A stretch of 64,000 nt of DNA, taken from NCBI RefSeq assembly GCF_032925565.1, contig NZ_CP136708.1, positions 310,001-374,000 of the forward strand, read 5' to 3'. Position numbers and translations under genes: made by a program. This DNA comes from Alteromonas sp. CI.11.F.A3 (GTDB lineage: Bacteria > Pseudomonadota > Gammaproteobacteria > Enterobacterales > Alteromonadaceae). Positions 7,205-15,968 of this stretch are shown here, piece after piece (the stretch's first letter is position 1; each line of letters opens with the position of its first letter). Below the pieces are notes generated by a model, which did no database searches, had not been told where the DNA came from, and saw nothing but the letters and a program-made list of their open reading frames with translations.

Positions 7205-9752
7205 AGAAAGAATAACTAAACATGATTGAACCCGTTCGGCCTTCAGAAGGTTTAACCACGACCGAGTCAAACAAATCGGCAGACGTATAATATTCTTCTT
7301 CGAATAAGTTGTTTACGCTAAGTAGTATGCGGTAATTATCGGCTACATAGCCCACTGAGCCGGTCCATACTATGTAACTAGGCAGCAATATAGTTTCCAT
7401 AACATCAGTATAGGTTTCATCAGCCCACCCAAAGCCAAGACTAGCTGTTACTCTGCCTCTCTCTAATGGCTTGTTGTAATTCAAAAACAAGCTCACAGTG
7501 TTGTCAGGCAGACCACCACGGTCAAGCTCTACACCTTCGCCAACAAATGTCGATCTGTCCCCTGCAATACGTCCACCATAAACCTGGTACGCTTCAAGAC
7601 CATTTTGGGCCGCAAAGTCAGCGCCGTTGATCACCGCTAACGCACCATCACTCACCTCGGTGGTTTCAATGTGGGTGGCGGTTGCGGTAAGCGAGAAACT
7701 TTCATTTAAGATAGCGCGGGCTTCAAATTCAACCCCTTCACTGTATACGGCTACTAACGCAGAGGTTTGGCCAATTCGGTCGGTTTTTTCCTGATCAAAT
7801 ACGGCAAGGGCGGCATAGAGTGATTCATCGTCGCTGCTATATTTAATCCCTAACTCGGCCAAGGTCGATTCGGCTAAATACTCACCGTTATCCACACTAC
7901 TTGGAATAATGCCACCAAGCTGGTTAGTGCTTAGCGAACTAGATTCGGCGTAAGTGGCGTAAGGCACAAAACCTGATTCCATCTTGTACGACATGCTCAC
8001 GTTGTAACTAAACGCAGATTCGGTATCGGTATGCACTTCGCCATCGCCAAAAGGAATGCCTAACAAGGAAATGGCTTGGTCTTCAGATTCAACATCGAAA
8101 TAATCGTACCTAGCGCCAAGCAAGATACTCCAAGACTCTAGCGTAATATCGGCAATATAAAACAGGCCCGCGTTAAGCATGGTAGAAACTTGTTCTTCGT
8201 TGTAGTTTCTTCTTACTGTGCCATCAATGCCGGTAGGGTTACCGTCTTCATCGTAAATAATGGTGGCATCTTCATAGGGGTCATCTACCGCCCAATCAAT
8301 TCTATCGTCAGGGGTTGGCCCTACGATAATATCTCGAAAATCGAAAGTTTCGTCGTAGTACGCATGGTTGTAGTCAAGATCTTCGTTACGAATACTAATG
8401 CCGGTAATATGCTGAATAGTGGCATTATCGTGGAAAGTTTCGAAGTTTAGGCTCGACCTGAACTCCATGGCTTCGGCCCCAGGATAATCAGCAGTAAAGC
8501 CCCAGCTCTGGAACTTGGTGTGATCCATGTAATCGTAATAAAACTGGTTTTTCCACGTCATGTCGTCAGACAAATAGGTCGTAAAGTCTAAGTACGCAGT
8601 GAATGCTGTTGAGTCGGCAAAATCAATGTCGTCTATAAAGGTTGTTTTATGATCGATTTGAGCGGTACCAGGGTTACTGAGCGCATAAGCATTTTCAATA
8701 CCGTCAGCCACTCCTGGGCAAGAAAGCAGCATAGCGTTATAGGTGTAGTTACTGTTATCTGCCGTGCCTGGGCTACAAAAGGTGCCTACGCCTGAAAACG
8801 ACGAGTTAATGAAGTAAGGCGCAAATGGCGAGATAAAACCCGATTCTTGAGGCAGTAGTCTATCTGCCCCAATAGGGTTATCTGAATTCTTAGCCACGGG
8901 TGCACCTGTAATGTAGGTGCCATTATCAATTAAGTCTTGGGTTACCCGGTTCCAGCCTGGCACTTGAATGGCATCAGAGGTTTGGTATTGAAACCCAAAT
9001 TCCATCAAAGTGTTATCGGTTAAATCGACATCTAGCGCCACCTGTACAATTTCATTCGTTGGTTCGTAGTTATCGTAATAAGAGCCTGAATCTTCTGCTT
9101 CAGCAAAAATGTACACGCCTGCTTGTTTATCGCCAAGCATGAAAGGCGTACCGCCCTCTACAGCAAGAATTTTTTGATCGTATGTGCCAAGGGTTAAGTG
9201 AATTTCGCCGGTGGCTTCATCAAAGTATTTAGTGGCATCTGATTTTGCCGATTTTGGTGAGTAATTTAACTGCCCGCCTACGCTACCATTTCCATATAAA
9301 GGGCTAACCGGCCCGCGCATCACTTCCAACCCTTTTGCCCCACGAATATTAGTTTTAAACGCACCTGGGTTGGCAATTCGCCTAAAGCCACGAAAGTAGT
9401 TATCGGCCGATTCACCACGAATATCCATGGCGCCTTGAATACCAAAAAACGAGCTGGTGAAGGCTCCAGGGGTGATGCGGACTAAATCATCCACCGAGCG
9501 CAATCCGTAAGCTTCTATTAGGTCTGAACTAATATCGGTAACCGATCGGGGTGTTTCTACTAACGACTTGTCTAAACCAAATGCGCTTTTCGATTCTATC
9601 GGAATGAGTGAGTTAAGGTCTTTTACCCCAGTAATTGAAATGGTTTCCATGTCTTCATCACTCGGTGGTTCTTGTGCCAAGGTAGCACTCGAGTATGAAG
9701 CAAAGAGCGAAAGCATCGTTAAGTAGAGGGTTTTATGCGTAAATGTTTTCAT
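7203..9752 (-). CDS. TonB-dependent receptor
   Basis: An outer-membrane gated receptor of 849 residues. It has a signal peptide at 1-26 (ending LAQ), a TonB-box-like segment (METISITG), and a plug domain with TPRSVTDIS, VDDLVRITPG, IRGESADNYFRGFRR and the MRGPVSPLYGNGSVGG motif. A ~22-strand barrel follows, ending with aromatic F in FSYSF. The plug text resembles the siderophore-receptor group (FhuA/FptA-like). It lies 155 bases downstream of the NCS2 permease on the same strand and may be co-transcribed, which would suggest a purine-like rather than an iron ligand. No clear Fur box was found upstream. The ligand is therefore open. Confidence 0.85.
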   Translation of the reverse strand: MKTFTHKTLYLTMLSLFASYSSATLAQEPPSDEDMETISITGVKDLNSLIPIESKSAFGLDKSLVETPRSVTDISSDLIEAYGLRSVDDLVRITPGAFTSSFFGIQGAMDIRGESADNYFRGFRRIANPGAFKTNIRGAKGLEVMRGPVSPLYGNGSVGGQLNYSPKSAKSDATKYFDEATGEIHLTLGTYDQKILAVEGGTPFMLGDKQAGVYIFAEAEDSGSYYDNYEPTNEIVQVALDVDLTDNTLMEFGFQYQTSDAIQVPGWNRVTQDLIDNGTYITGAPVAKNSDNPIGADRLLPQESGFISPFAPYFINSSFSGVGTFCSPGTADNSNYTYNAMLLSCPGVADGIENAYALSNPGTAQIDHKTTFIDDIDFADSTAFTAYLDFTTYLSDDMTWKNQFYYDYMDHTKFQSWGFTADYPGAEAMEFRSSLNFETFHDNATIQHITGISIRNEDLDYNHAYYDETFDFRDIIVGPTPDDRIDWAVDDPYEDATIIYDEDGNPTGIDGTVRRNYNEEQVSTMLNAGLFYIADITLESWSILLGARYDYFDVESEDQAISLLGIPFGDGEVHTDTESAFSYNVSMSYKMESGFVPYATYAESSSLSTNQLGGIIPSSVDNGEYLAESTLAELGIKYSSDDESLYAALAVFDQEKTDRIGQTSALVAVYSEGVEFEARAILNESFSLTATATHIETTEVSDGALAVINGADFAAQNGLEAYQVYGGRIAGDRSTFVGEGVELDRGGLPDNTVSLFLNYNKPLERGRVTASLGFGWADETYTDVMETILLPSYIVWTGSVGYVADNYRILLSVNNLFEEEYYTSADLFDSVVVKPSEGRTGSIMFSYSF

Positions 9753-9907
9753 TGAGCTGCCTAGTGTGTGTTATCGCGCTATGCGCTTCTTTAGTTATGT
9801 ATTAAATCGTTCACGCCTTTATTGCTTTAATTGGTGGGCGTATACAGTTTGGTTGTTGTAATGCACGGCTCAACAAGGCAATTTTTCTAGTTGTGTTAGT
9901 CGAACTT

Positions 9908-11305
9908 TTATTTCGACTGTTGTTTGATTTTTTCTACTGACGGTGACAGCGAAGCATCAGTGTTTTCTGGTTTCGTAACTTTATTCTCTGGAATTAAAAT
10001 ACTCATAATAATGGCGGTAAAGCCCGCAGATGTGACCGAGGAGGACAGCACGTTTTTAAAGGCTACAGGTAAGCCTTGTATAGCATCGGGTACCATCAGC
10101 ACTCCTAACCCAGTGCCTAGCGAGGTCGCGATAATAAGTGACTTTCGACGATCGATAGGCTCGCTAGCCAATATCTTAATACCGCCTACGGCAATGGTGG
10201 CGAACATAACCAGTGTTGCACCGCCAAGTACGGGTTTAGGCATTAATTGAAGTGCGCCGCCGATAATGGGAAACAAGCCTAAAATGACTAGCATGGCCGC
10301 CACATAAAAGCCCACATGCCGGCTTGCTACGCCGGTTAATTGAATAGCGGCATTGTTCTGCCCGAATGTGGTATTCGGAAAAGTATTAAATATGGCGGCA
10401 ATGGCCGAATTAACGCCGTCGGCCAAAATACCGCCTTTAATTCTCTTTATATATTTAGGGCCTTTTATCGGTAAGCCACAAAATAAGCTATTAGCGGTAA
10501 GATCGCCGGAGGTTTCCAGTGCGGTAAGAAAATAAATAAGCGCAATGGGAATAAATATATCGAGGTTAAAATTGATTCCATACTTAAAAGGAACCGGAAT
10601 ACTGACAATAGGTTGTTCGGCTAAACTAGAAAATGAAACCCAGCCTAAAATAGAGGCCACGATAGTGCCCAGAATCATACCTATCATGATGCCGGACAGC
10701 CTTACCCAAGGATTGCTAGAAACATTAAGCGCTATAATAGTCACTAGGACAAATAGCCCAAGCGCAAGGTTTTCTATACTGCCAAAGTTCGTGCTACCAA
10801 ACCCGCCAGCTAAATCAGTGATGCCTACCTTTATAAGGCTAATACCAATAGTAGTAATAACAATCCCCGTGGTTAATGGTGTTATTACCCGCTTAATTTT
10901 ATTGATAAACAAACTGACGATAATTTCGATGAAAGCACCGATAAAACAAACGCCCAGCAGAGTAGAAAGTATTTCTTCTTTGCTGCCTCCGTTAGCTTTA
11001 ATAGACAGCCCGGCTATTAATAACGCGCTAATGAACGCAAAGCTGGTGCCTTGTACTGCAATTAAGCCGCAGCCGACTGGGCCAAAGGTTTTTGCTTGAA
11101 TAAAAGTCGCAACGCCTGAAACAAACAGCGACATACTAATAAGATAGGGGATTTCGGATTCAAGCCCTAAAGCAGTGCCAATAATCAGCGACGGGGTAAT
11201 AATACCTACGAAGCAAGCTAATATATGTTGCAACGCGGCAGTAATAGATTGGTTTACTGTTGGAATGTCGTCTAATGCAAATAAGACATCGGTATTTGGT
11301 TTCAT
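9908..11305 (-). CDS. NCS2 family nucleobase (xanthine/uric acid-type) permease
   Basis: An inner-membrane permease of 465 residues with about fourteen hydrophobic segments. NCS2 signatures are plain: QHILACFVGI in helix 1, GVQGTS-like AVQGTSFAF, GDLTANS, and the signature region NTFPNTTFGQNNAAIQLTG followed by GVASRHVG. These match proton-coupled xanthine/urate carriers such as XanQ and UacT rather than uracil permease. The expected substrate is an oxidised purine, brought in for nitrogen or salvage. The gene starts with ATG at 11305 and precedes the TonB-dependent receptor on the same strand. Substrate choice between xanthine and urate cannot be settled by eye. Confidence 0.85.
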   Translation of the reverse strand: MKPNTDVLFALDDIPTVNQSITAALQHILACFVGIITPSLIIGTALGLESEIPYLISMSLFVSGVATFIQAKTFGPVGCGLIAVQGTSFAFISALLIAGLSIKANGGSKEEILSTLLGVCFIGAFIEIIVSLFINKIKRVITPLTTGIVITTIGISLIKVGITDLAGGFGSTNFGSIENLALGLFVLVTIIALNVSSNPWVRLSGIMIGMILGTIVASILGWVSFSSLAEQPIVSIPVPFKYGINFNLDIFIPIALIYFLTALETSGDLTANSLFCGLPIKGPKYIKRIKGGILADGVNSAIAAIFNTFPNTTFGQNNAAIQLTGVASRHVGFYVAAMLVILGLFPIIGGALQLMPKPVLGGATLVMFATIAVGGIKILASEPIDRRKSLIIATSLGTGLGVLMVPDAIQGLPVAFKNVLSSSVTSAGFTAIIMSILIPENKVTKPENTDASLSPSVEKIKQQSK

Positions 11306-11492
11306 TAAGTCCCTTTATAAACCAATTATCGCTACAAGGTTGTGATTACGGATTTACATGCACAATATCGCTATGCAAGAAATTAACCTTTTATGGTTTT
11401 TAATTTATCTAAAAACTCTATTTTTTATTAAAGTGATGTTAAGGGTATGAAATTTAAGTTTTTTATTACGTTATTTTTTGGTGATAAGGATA

Positions 11493-11621
11493 ATGCAGAG
11501 TGTTGAACGGTATTTAAAAGGTAGCTGGAAGTTAGTAAAGGGCGGGTTTGGTGATCATTTTAGTGCATTCGATGAATTAGATTTTAGAAAGATAAATCGA
11601 GATTATTATACTTTAGTCTAG
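11493..11621 (+). CDS. Possible 42-residue small protein
   Basis: An ATG-to-TAG frame of 42 codons starts MQSVERYLKGSWKLVKGG and ends RDYYTLV. The composition is protein-like: basic first half and aromatic-rich end. AAGGA lies just two bases before the ATG, closer than ideal. An intrinsic terminator follows 22 bases after the stop and would serve this orientation as well as the convergent kinase gene. It sits alone in the ~400-base gap between the NCS2 permease and the phosphoribulokinase-family gene. A second, overlapping 19-codon frame begins at 11447 after AAGGGT. No family recognised; it may be spurious. Confidence 0.35.
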   Translation: MQSVERYLKGSWKLVKGGFGDHFSAFDELDFRKINRDYYTLV

Positions 11622-11642
11622 TTTTTAATTGGCACAAATATT

Positions 11643-11674
11643 AAAAAAGGGCTTGTTATAAAAGCCCTTTTTTT
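11643..11674. terminator. Bidirectional intrinsic terminator
   Basis: Arms AAAAAGGGCTT and AAGCCCTTTTT flank a 7-base loop, with T-runs on both strands. It lies between the small ORF at 11493 and the 3' end of the kinase gene at 11708. Confidence 0.85.
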
Positions 11675-11707
11675 AAATTTAGTAAAGATTATATCGTACT
11701 GGAAATA

Positions 11708-12616
11708 TTACTCATCTTGGGTGTTAAGCCAATCCATTTGATGGCCAGCACGACGCTTTCTATTTAAAATATCTTCCAATAATGGAGTAAGAATAAGCTC
11801 CATCGCTAACCCCATTTTACCGCCCGGAACTACAAGTGTGTTAATACGCGACATAAACGCGCCATCAATCATTTGAAGTAGATAAGGGTAGTCAACATGC
11901 TTCATTTCACGCCTAAAGCGTACCACAACAAAGCTTTCATCTTGTGTAGGTATTTCACGAGCACTGAAAGGGTTTGAGGTATCTACAGTAGGTACACGTT
12001 GAAAGTTAACATGGGTTTGCGAGAACTGAGGCGTGATGTACTGGAAATAATCATCTAGCCCACGGACAATGCTGCTCATTACCGCTTCACGAGAATGGCC
12101 TCGGTCGGTGGTATCGCGCACAATTTTTTGAATCCACTCAAGATTAACGATGGGAACCATGCCTACCAATAAATCCACATGCTTGGCCACATCATTCTCT
12201 TCGGTTTTTACGCCGCCATGTAAGCCTTCATAAAACAGTAAATCGGTATTTTGTGGTAAATCTTGCCATGGCGTAAAGGTCCCCGGCATTTGATTAAATG
12301 GCACGGCTTCATCAAATGTGTGCAGGTACTGGCGAAATTGGCCTGAACCAGAGCTTCCGTATTCTCTAAATAGGGTTTCGAGAAGTTCGAAATCGTTGGC
12401 CTTCGGGCCAAAGTAACTAATATGTCGGCCCTGTTCTTGGGCTTTGCGAATTTCCACTTCCATTTCCGGGCGAGTAAATCGGTGGAAACTGTCGCCGCCA
12501 ACCACCGCTGCGTTCACATTCAGGTTCCTGAAAATGTGGCGTATAGCATTGGTTGTCGTGGTTGTTCCTGCCCCTGACGAACCGGTAATGGCAATAATTG
12601 GATGTTTTACAGACAT
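11708..12616 (-). CDS. prkB: Phosphoribulokinase-family kinase
   Basis: A cytoplasmic P-loop kinase of 302 residues of the bacterial phosphoribulokinase/uridine-kinase fold. The nucleotide loop is GSSGAGTTTTT near residues 12-22; the usual lysine is replaced by threonine, as in other PrkB proteins. GGDSFHRFTRPEM, an FYEGLHGG strand and RDTTDRGHS are also characteristic of PrkB of gammaproteobacteria. No Rubisco gene is seen, and the family is widespread in heterotrophs, so Calvin-cycle function is unlikely. The true substrate is not known to me. It stands alone on the minus strand with the terminator at 11643-11674 behind it. Confidence 0.8.
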   Translation of the reverse strand: MSVKHPIIAITGSSGAGTTTTTNAIRHIFRNLNVNAAVVGGDSFHRFTRPEMEVEIRKAQEQGRHISYFGPKANDFELLETLFREYGSSGSGQFRQYLHTFDEAVPFNQMPGTFTPWQDLPQNTDLLFYEGLHGGVKTEENDVAKHVDLLVGMVPIVNLEWIQKIVRDTTDRGHSREAVMSSIVRGLDDYFQYITPQFSQTHVNFQRVPTVDTSNPFSAREIPTQDESFVVVRFRREMKHVDYPYLLQMIDGAFMSRINTLVVPGGKMGLAMELILTPLLEDILNRKRRAGHQMDWLNTQDE

Positions 12617-12722
12617 AGAAATTCGTTTGAGAAATGACGGGTACTAGTTATAAGCCCACTGACACCATTAATCAAGAGTTAGACTTAAGTAAGGGGTAGA
12701 GTGAGCAATTACCCAGCACATT

Positions 12723-13679
12723 TTAGGTATCTTTTTCACGGGTGTCGTTTTTATGATGATGTTGCAGTAAACGAATGATTAGTCGAGCTTCTTCTTCATC
12801 TAAATCAAGAAGTGCTCGCATTCTCTCTAGGTGATTAGCATCGTGTTCGCTGAATTTCCCATCTTCTAACACCGTGCGAACGGTCTCTTTAAAGCGGTCT
12901 CGTTTTAGCTGCATTTGGGCAGTAAAACTGGATGACAATATACCCGCTGGCAGGGCGTAAAAGCAGATCCCTAAAATGGTGATTAAACCGCCAAACATTT
13001 TGCCACCAGGCGTGATGGGAACAATATCACCGTAGCCAACAGTGGTCAGTGTTACCAAAGCCCACCATAGTGAAGCGGGTATACTACTAAAAGCGTCGGG
13101 CTGCGCGGTGTGTTCAATATAATAAATGCAGGTGGCTGCAATAACGGTAAACAACATGAGCACGCTGAGGGCGGCAATTAATGCATGAGACTCGTTTCTT
13201 ATGACGGTGATAAGCGTTTGCATCGAGCGTGAGTAACGGCCAAGCTTTAAAATTCGAAGCACTCTGAATACCCGTAATATGCGTAAATCCAGGGTAACAA
13301 ACATGCTTAGGTAGAAAGGTAATATGGCAAGCAAATCAATCAATGCCATGGGGCTTTTTAGATAGTACCAGCGCTTTTGCCAAGGGGTATTAAATTGAAT
13401 GTCTTTTGATGACGTTAACGCCGAAGACGGCGCGGCGCTGCTGCTCCAAATACGAAGTACGTACTCAAGAGTAAAAAGCGCAACAGAAACCACTTCAATA
13501 ATGTGTAGCTCTGTACTGTATTGTGAAGAGGTGCCCGGTACGGTAGATAGCATCATGGTGGCGATATTAATCACAATGACAGTCACTAGTATCACATCAA
13601 AGTACTTACTTGCGTTGTGATGTGATTGAGCATCTTTATAAGAAGCTAAAATATTGTAGCAAGTGGTCTGAAGTGACAT
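12723..13679 (-). CDS. Voltage-gated potassium channel-type ion transporter
   Basis: A six-helix cation channel of about 318 residues. S1 follows YFDVILVTVIVINIATMM. S4 has regularly spaced arginines (DLRILRVFRVLRILKLG, then YSRSM). The pore helix and selectivity filter read LVTLTTVGYGDIVP, diagnostic for potassium selectivity. A cytoplasmic tail of ~80 charged residues follows S6 and ends in a coiled, acidic/basic region. The frame extends upstream to a TTG at 13751, but the ATG at 13679 has AAAGG at proper spacing and gives a normal N-terminus, so it is preferred. It is divergent from the CBM9-like gene, with about 90 bases between. Confidence 0.87.
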   Translation of the reverse strand: MSLQTTCYNILASYKDAQSHHNASKYFDVILVTVIVINIATMMLSTVPGTSSQYSTELHIIEVVSVALFTLEYVLRIWSSSAAPSSALTSSKDIQFNTPWQKRWYYLKSPMALIDLLAILPFYLSMFVTLDLRILRVFRVLRILKLGRYSRSMQTLITVIRNESHALIAALSVLMLFTVIAATCIYYIEHTAQPDAFSSIPASLWWALVTLTTVGYGDIVPITPGGKMFGGLITILGICFYALPAGILSSSFTAQMQLKRDRFKETVRTVLEDGKFSEHDANHLERMRALLDLDEEEARLIIRLLQHHHKNDTREKDT

Positions 13680-13768
13680 AAATGCCTTTGCGTTACAGGT
13701 ACAGTTTAATACTCTACCAAGAATCGGCAGGTAAGCAAAAATACGCAGCAATAAAATAAGGATTAATT

Positions 13769-14521
13769 ATGAAGGCAAGTCATTGGCTGGCGGCAATAAT
13801 ATGTACAGCCGCAGCTACAACAGGTGCTAATGCAGATGAAGCACAGCATATTAAAGCTGCACCCACAATTGATGGGGTAGCGAACGAGGCACTTTGGGAA
13901 GGGGATGATTGGTATCCTATGAATGAAGTAATCATAGGTGATACTCCTGCTGCCAGCGATTTTACGGGCAAGTATAAGCTTCGCTGGAACGAAGATGCCT
14001 TGTACTTATTGGCCGAAATTCGAGACGATCATTTATCTGACACTTACGCATCGCCATTAGAGCGCTATTGGGATGATGACTGTTTAGAAATATTTATTGA
14101 TGCTGATGGCTCCGGTGGCGATCACTTCAACAACTATAACGCCTTTGCATACCATTTAGCGTTAGACAACCAAGTGGCGGATATCGGCCCTAGCATGGCA
14201 GCGGAAAATAAGGGTGAAGCTGTGCCTCAGCTTTATAACGACCATGTTGATAGTGCGTGGCAACGCCAGTCAGATGCCCCGTATGTGGTGCACTGGGAAA
14301 CCGCAATAAAAGTGTATGCTGATGATTATGTTCACGGTGAATCAAATACCCCGGTAACGCTGAAAAAGGGCATGAAGCTTGGCTTTATGTTGGCTTATTG
14401 TGACGCCGACGGCGGCGATAGAGAGCACTTCATGGGGTCGCACCCGATAACCCCAATAGACGGGGATAAAAACCAAGGATACAAAGATGCGTCTGTATTT
14501 GATGTGCTTGAGCTAAAGTAA
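13769..14521 (+). CDS. Secreted CBM9-like carbohydrate-binding protein
   Basis: A 250-residue exported protein: signal peptide 1-22 (ending ANA), then a single carbohydrate-binding module family 9-like beta-sandwich. Typical landmarks are APTIDGVANEALWEG at the start, KYKLRWNEDALYLLAEIRDD, then YWDDDCLEIFIDADG, and VHWETAIKV. Such lone modules are found in the periplasm or outside of marine polysaccharide degraders; some related domains are part of cytochrome or reductase systems. No enzyme domain is attached. The ribosome binding site AAGGA sits before ATG 13769. A strong terminator follows. Confidence 0.8.
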   Translation: MKASHWLAAIICTAAATTGANADEAQHIKAAPTIDGVANEALWEGDDWYPMNEVIIGDTPAASDFTGKYKLRWNEDALYLLAEIRDDHLSDTYASPLERYWDDDCLEIFIDADGSGGDHFNNYNAFAYHLALDNQVADIGPSMAAENKGEAVPQLYNDHVDSAWQRQSDAPYVVHWETAIKVYADDYVHGESNTPVTLKKGMKLGFMLAYCDADGGDREHFMGSHPITPIDGDKNQGYKDASVFDVLELK

Positions 14522-14541
14522 ACGCGAGTTAATACAAACAA

Positions 14542-14575
14542 AAACGCCGCCTAAGTATTAGCTTAGGCGGCGTTT
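14542..14575. terminator. Strong bidirectional terminator
   Basis: A perfect 14-bp stem (arms 14542-14555 and 14562-14575) with a 6-base loop lies between the convergent CBM9-like and purD genes. A and T runs at the two ends let it work in both directions. Confidence 0.85.
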
Positions 14576-14634
14576 GAATGTGCTTTTATTCAGCGCTTCT
14601 CTCAATAAGAAATCAATAAGAAATCTATTAGCGC

Positions 14635-15927
14635 TTAGTCGGCACTAGACTCACGGGCAATGGCACGGTAGCCAATGTCAGTTCTAAAATACGCGTCTTT
14701 AAACTGAATGGCATTTACCAGCTCATACGCTTTCTGCTGAGCTTCAGTCACGTTATTACCCATGGCAGTGGCGCACAATACGCGGCCACCGTTAGTCACC
14801 ACTTTACCGTCTTCTAGTGACGTACCTGCATGAAAAACTTTGCCGTCTAATTCGGCTGCTTGCTCAAAGCCGGTAATTTCATCGCCTTTATCATAACTAC
14901 CAGGGTAACCACCGGCTGCTAAAACAACACCAATGGCAGCACGTGAATCAAACTCAATCGTTTGGCTATCAAGCTCGCCCTTACAGGCCGCTTGGCACAA
15001 AGCGACGATGTCTGATTGTAAACGCAGCATAATAGGCTGGGTTTCTGGGTCGCCAAAGCGGCAGTTATATTCAATCACTTTGGGCGTACCATCGGCCATG
15101 ATCATAAGCCCGGCGTACAAGAAGCCCATGTAAGGATTACCTTCTGACGCCATGCCTTCAACCGTTGGCATAATCACTTCTTTCATCACGCGATCGTGAA
15201 TTTCTTGTGTTACCACTGGGGCAGGAGAGTATGCACCCATGCCGCCTGTATTAGGGCCTTTGTCGCCATTCGCAGCGCGTTTATGGTCTTGGCTGGTGGC
15301 AAAAGGAAGCACGCTTTTTCCGTCTACCATAACGATAAACGAGGCTTCTTCACCATCTAAGAATTCTTCTACTACAACACGGCTACCGGCTTCACCAAAA
15401 GCGTTACCTGCTAGCATGTCGCGAATAGCGTCTTCTGCTTCTTGTAGCGTCATCGCTACAATTACGCCTTTACCTGCTGCTAGGCCGTCGGCCTTAATCA
15501 CAATAGGCGCGCCTTTTTCACGCACATAGGCGATGGCAGGGTCAATCTCAGTAAAGTTCTGATATTCAGCGGTAGGAATATTATGGCGAGCAAGAAAATC
15601 TTTAGTAAAGGCTTTAGACCCTTCAAGCTGCGCTGCAGCTTGAGTAGGGCCAAAGATCATTAAGCCTTCGTTAGTGAACGCATCTACCACACCTGCAACC
15701 AACGGCGCTTCTGGGCCAACAATGGTTAATTCAACATCGTTACCTTTAGCAAAAGACAGTAAACCAAGAATATCGTTTACATCAATTGCTACGTTTTCTA
15801 GTTTAGACTCTATTGCCGTTCCTGCATTACCAGGAGCAACAAACACAGTTGAAACATCAGAAGATTGCGCCGCTTTATAAGCTAGCGCATGCTCGCGGCC
15901 ACCGCCGCCAATTACAAGTACGTTCAT
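14635..15927 (-). CDS. purD: Phosphoribosylamine-glycine ligase (GAR synthetase)
   Basis: The enzyme of step 2 of de novo purine synthesis: ATP, glycine and phosphoribosylamine give GAR. At 430 residues it has normal PurD length. It starts with MNVLVIGGGGREHALA, shows an ATP-grasp core (PIVIKADGLAAGKGVIVA), the PurD signature RFGDPETQP, and GGYPGSYDKGD near the end. In Enterobacteria purD follows purH; here it is downstream of purH on the same strand, but separated by an exported methyltransferase-like gene and a repeat-bearing gap. It may therefore have its own promoter. Confidence 0.97.
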   Translation of the reverse strand: MNVLVIGGGGREHALAYKAAQSSDVSTVFVAPGNAGTAIESKLENVAIDVNDILGLLSFAKGNDVELTIVGPEAPLVAGVVDAFTNEGLMIFGPTQAAAQLEGSKAFTKDFLARHNIPTAEYQNFTEIDPAIAYVREKGAPIVIKADGLAAGKGVIVAMTLQEAEDAIRDMLAGNAFGEAGSRVVVEEFLDGEEASFIVMVDGKSVLPFATSQDHKRAANGDKGPNTGGMGAYSPAPVVTQEIHDRVMKEVIMPTVEGMASEGNPYMGFLYAGLMIMADGTPKVIEYNCRFGDPETQPIMLRLQSDIVALCQAACKGELDSQTIEFDSRAAIGVVLAAGGYPGSYDKGDEITGFEQAAELDGKVFHAGTSLEDGKVVTNGGRVLCATAMGNNVTEAQQKAYELVNAIQFKDAYFRTDIGYRAIARESSAD

Positions 15928-15968
15928 TAACTATTCCGTTTTAAGGTTTTGATTTTACGACTTTGTTT

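Noticed and set aside
9753..9907. Fur box upstream of the TonB-dependent receptor at 7203
   Set aside because: No stretch in this gap approaches the Fur consensus on either strand.
10545..11099. 184-codon plus-strand frame inside the NCS2 permease gene
   Set aside because: It is antisense to a clearly coding membrane-protein gene; membrane genes often give long antisense frames. Composition is not protein-like and there is no ribosome binding site.
11708..12616. Calvin-cycle phosphoribulokinase
   Set aside because: The protein belongs to the PrkB group common in heterotrophs, and no Rubisco or other Calvin gene is visible; only the family name is used.
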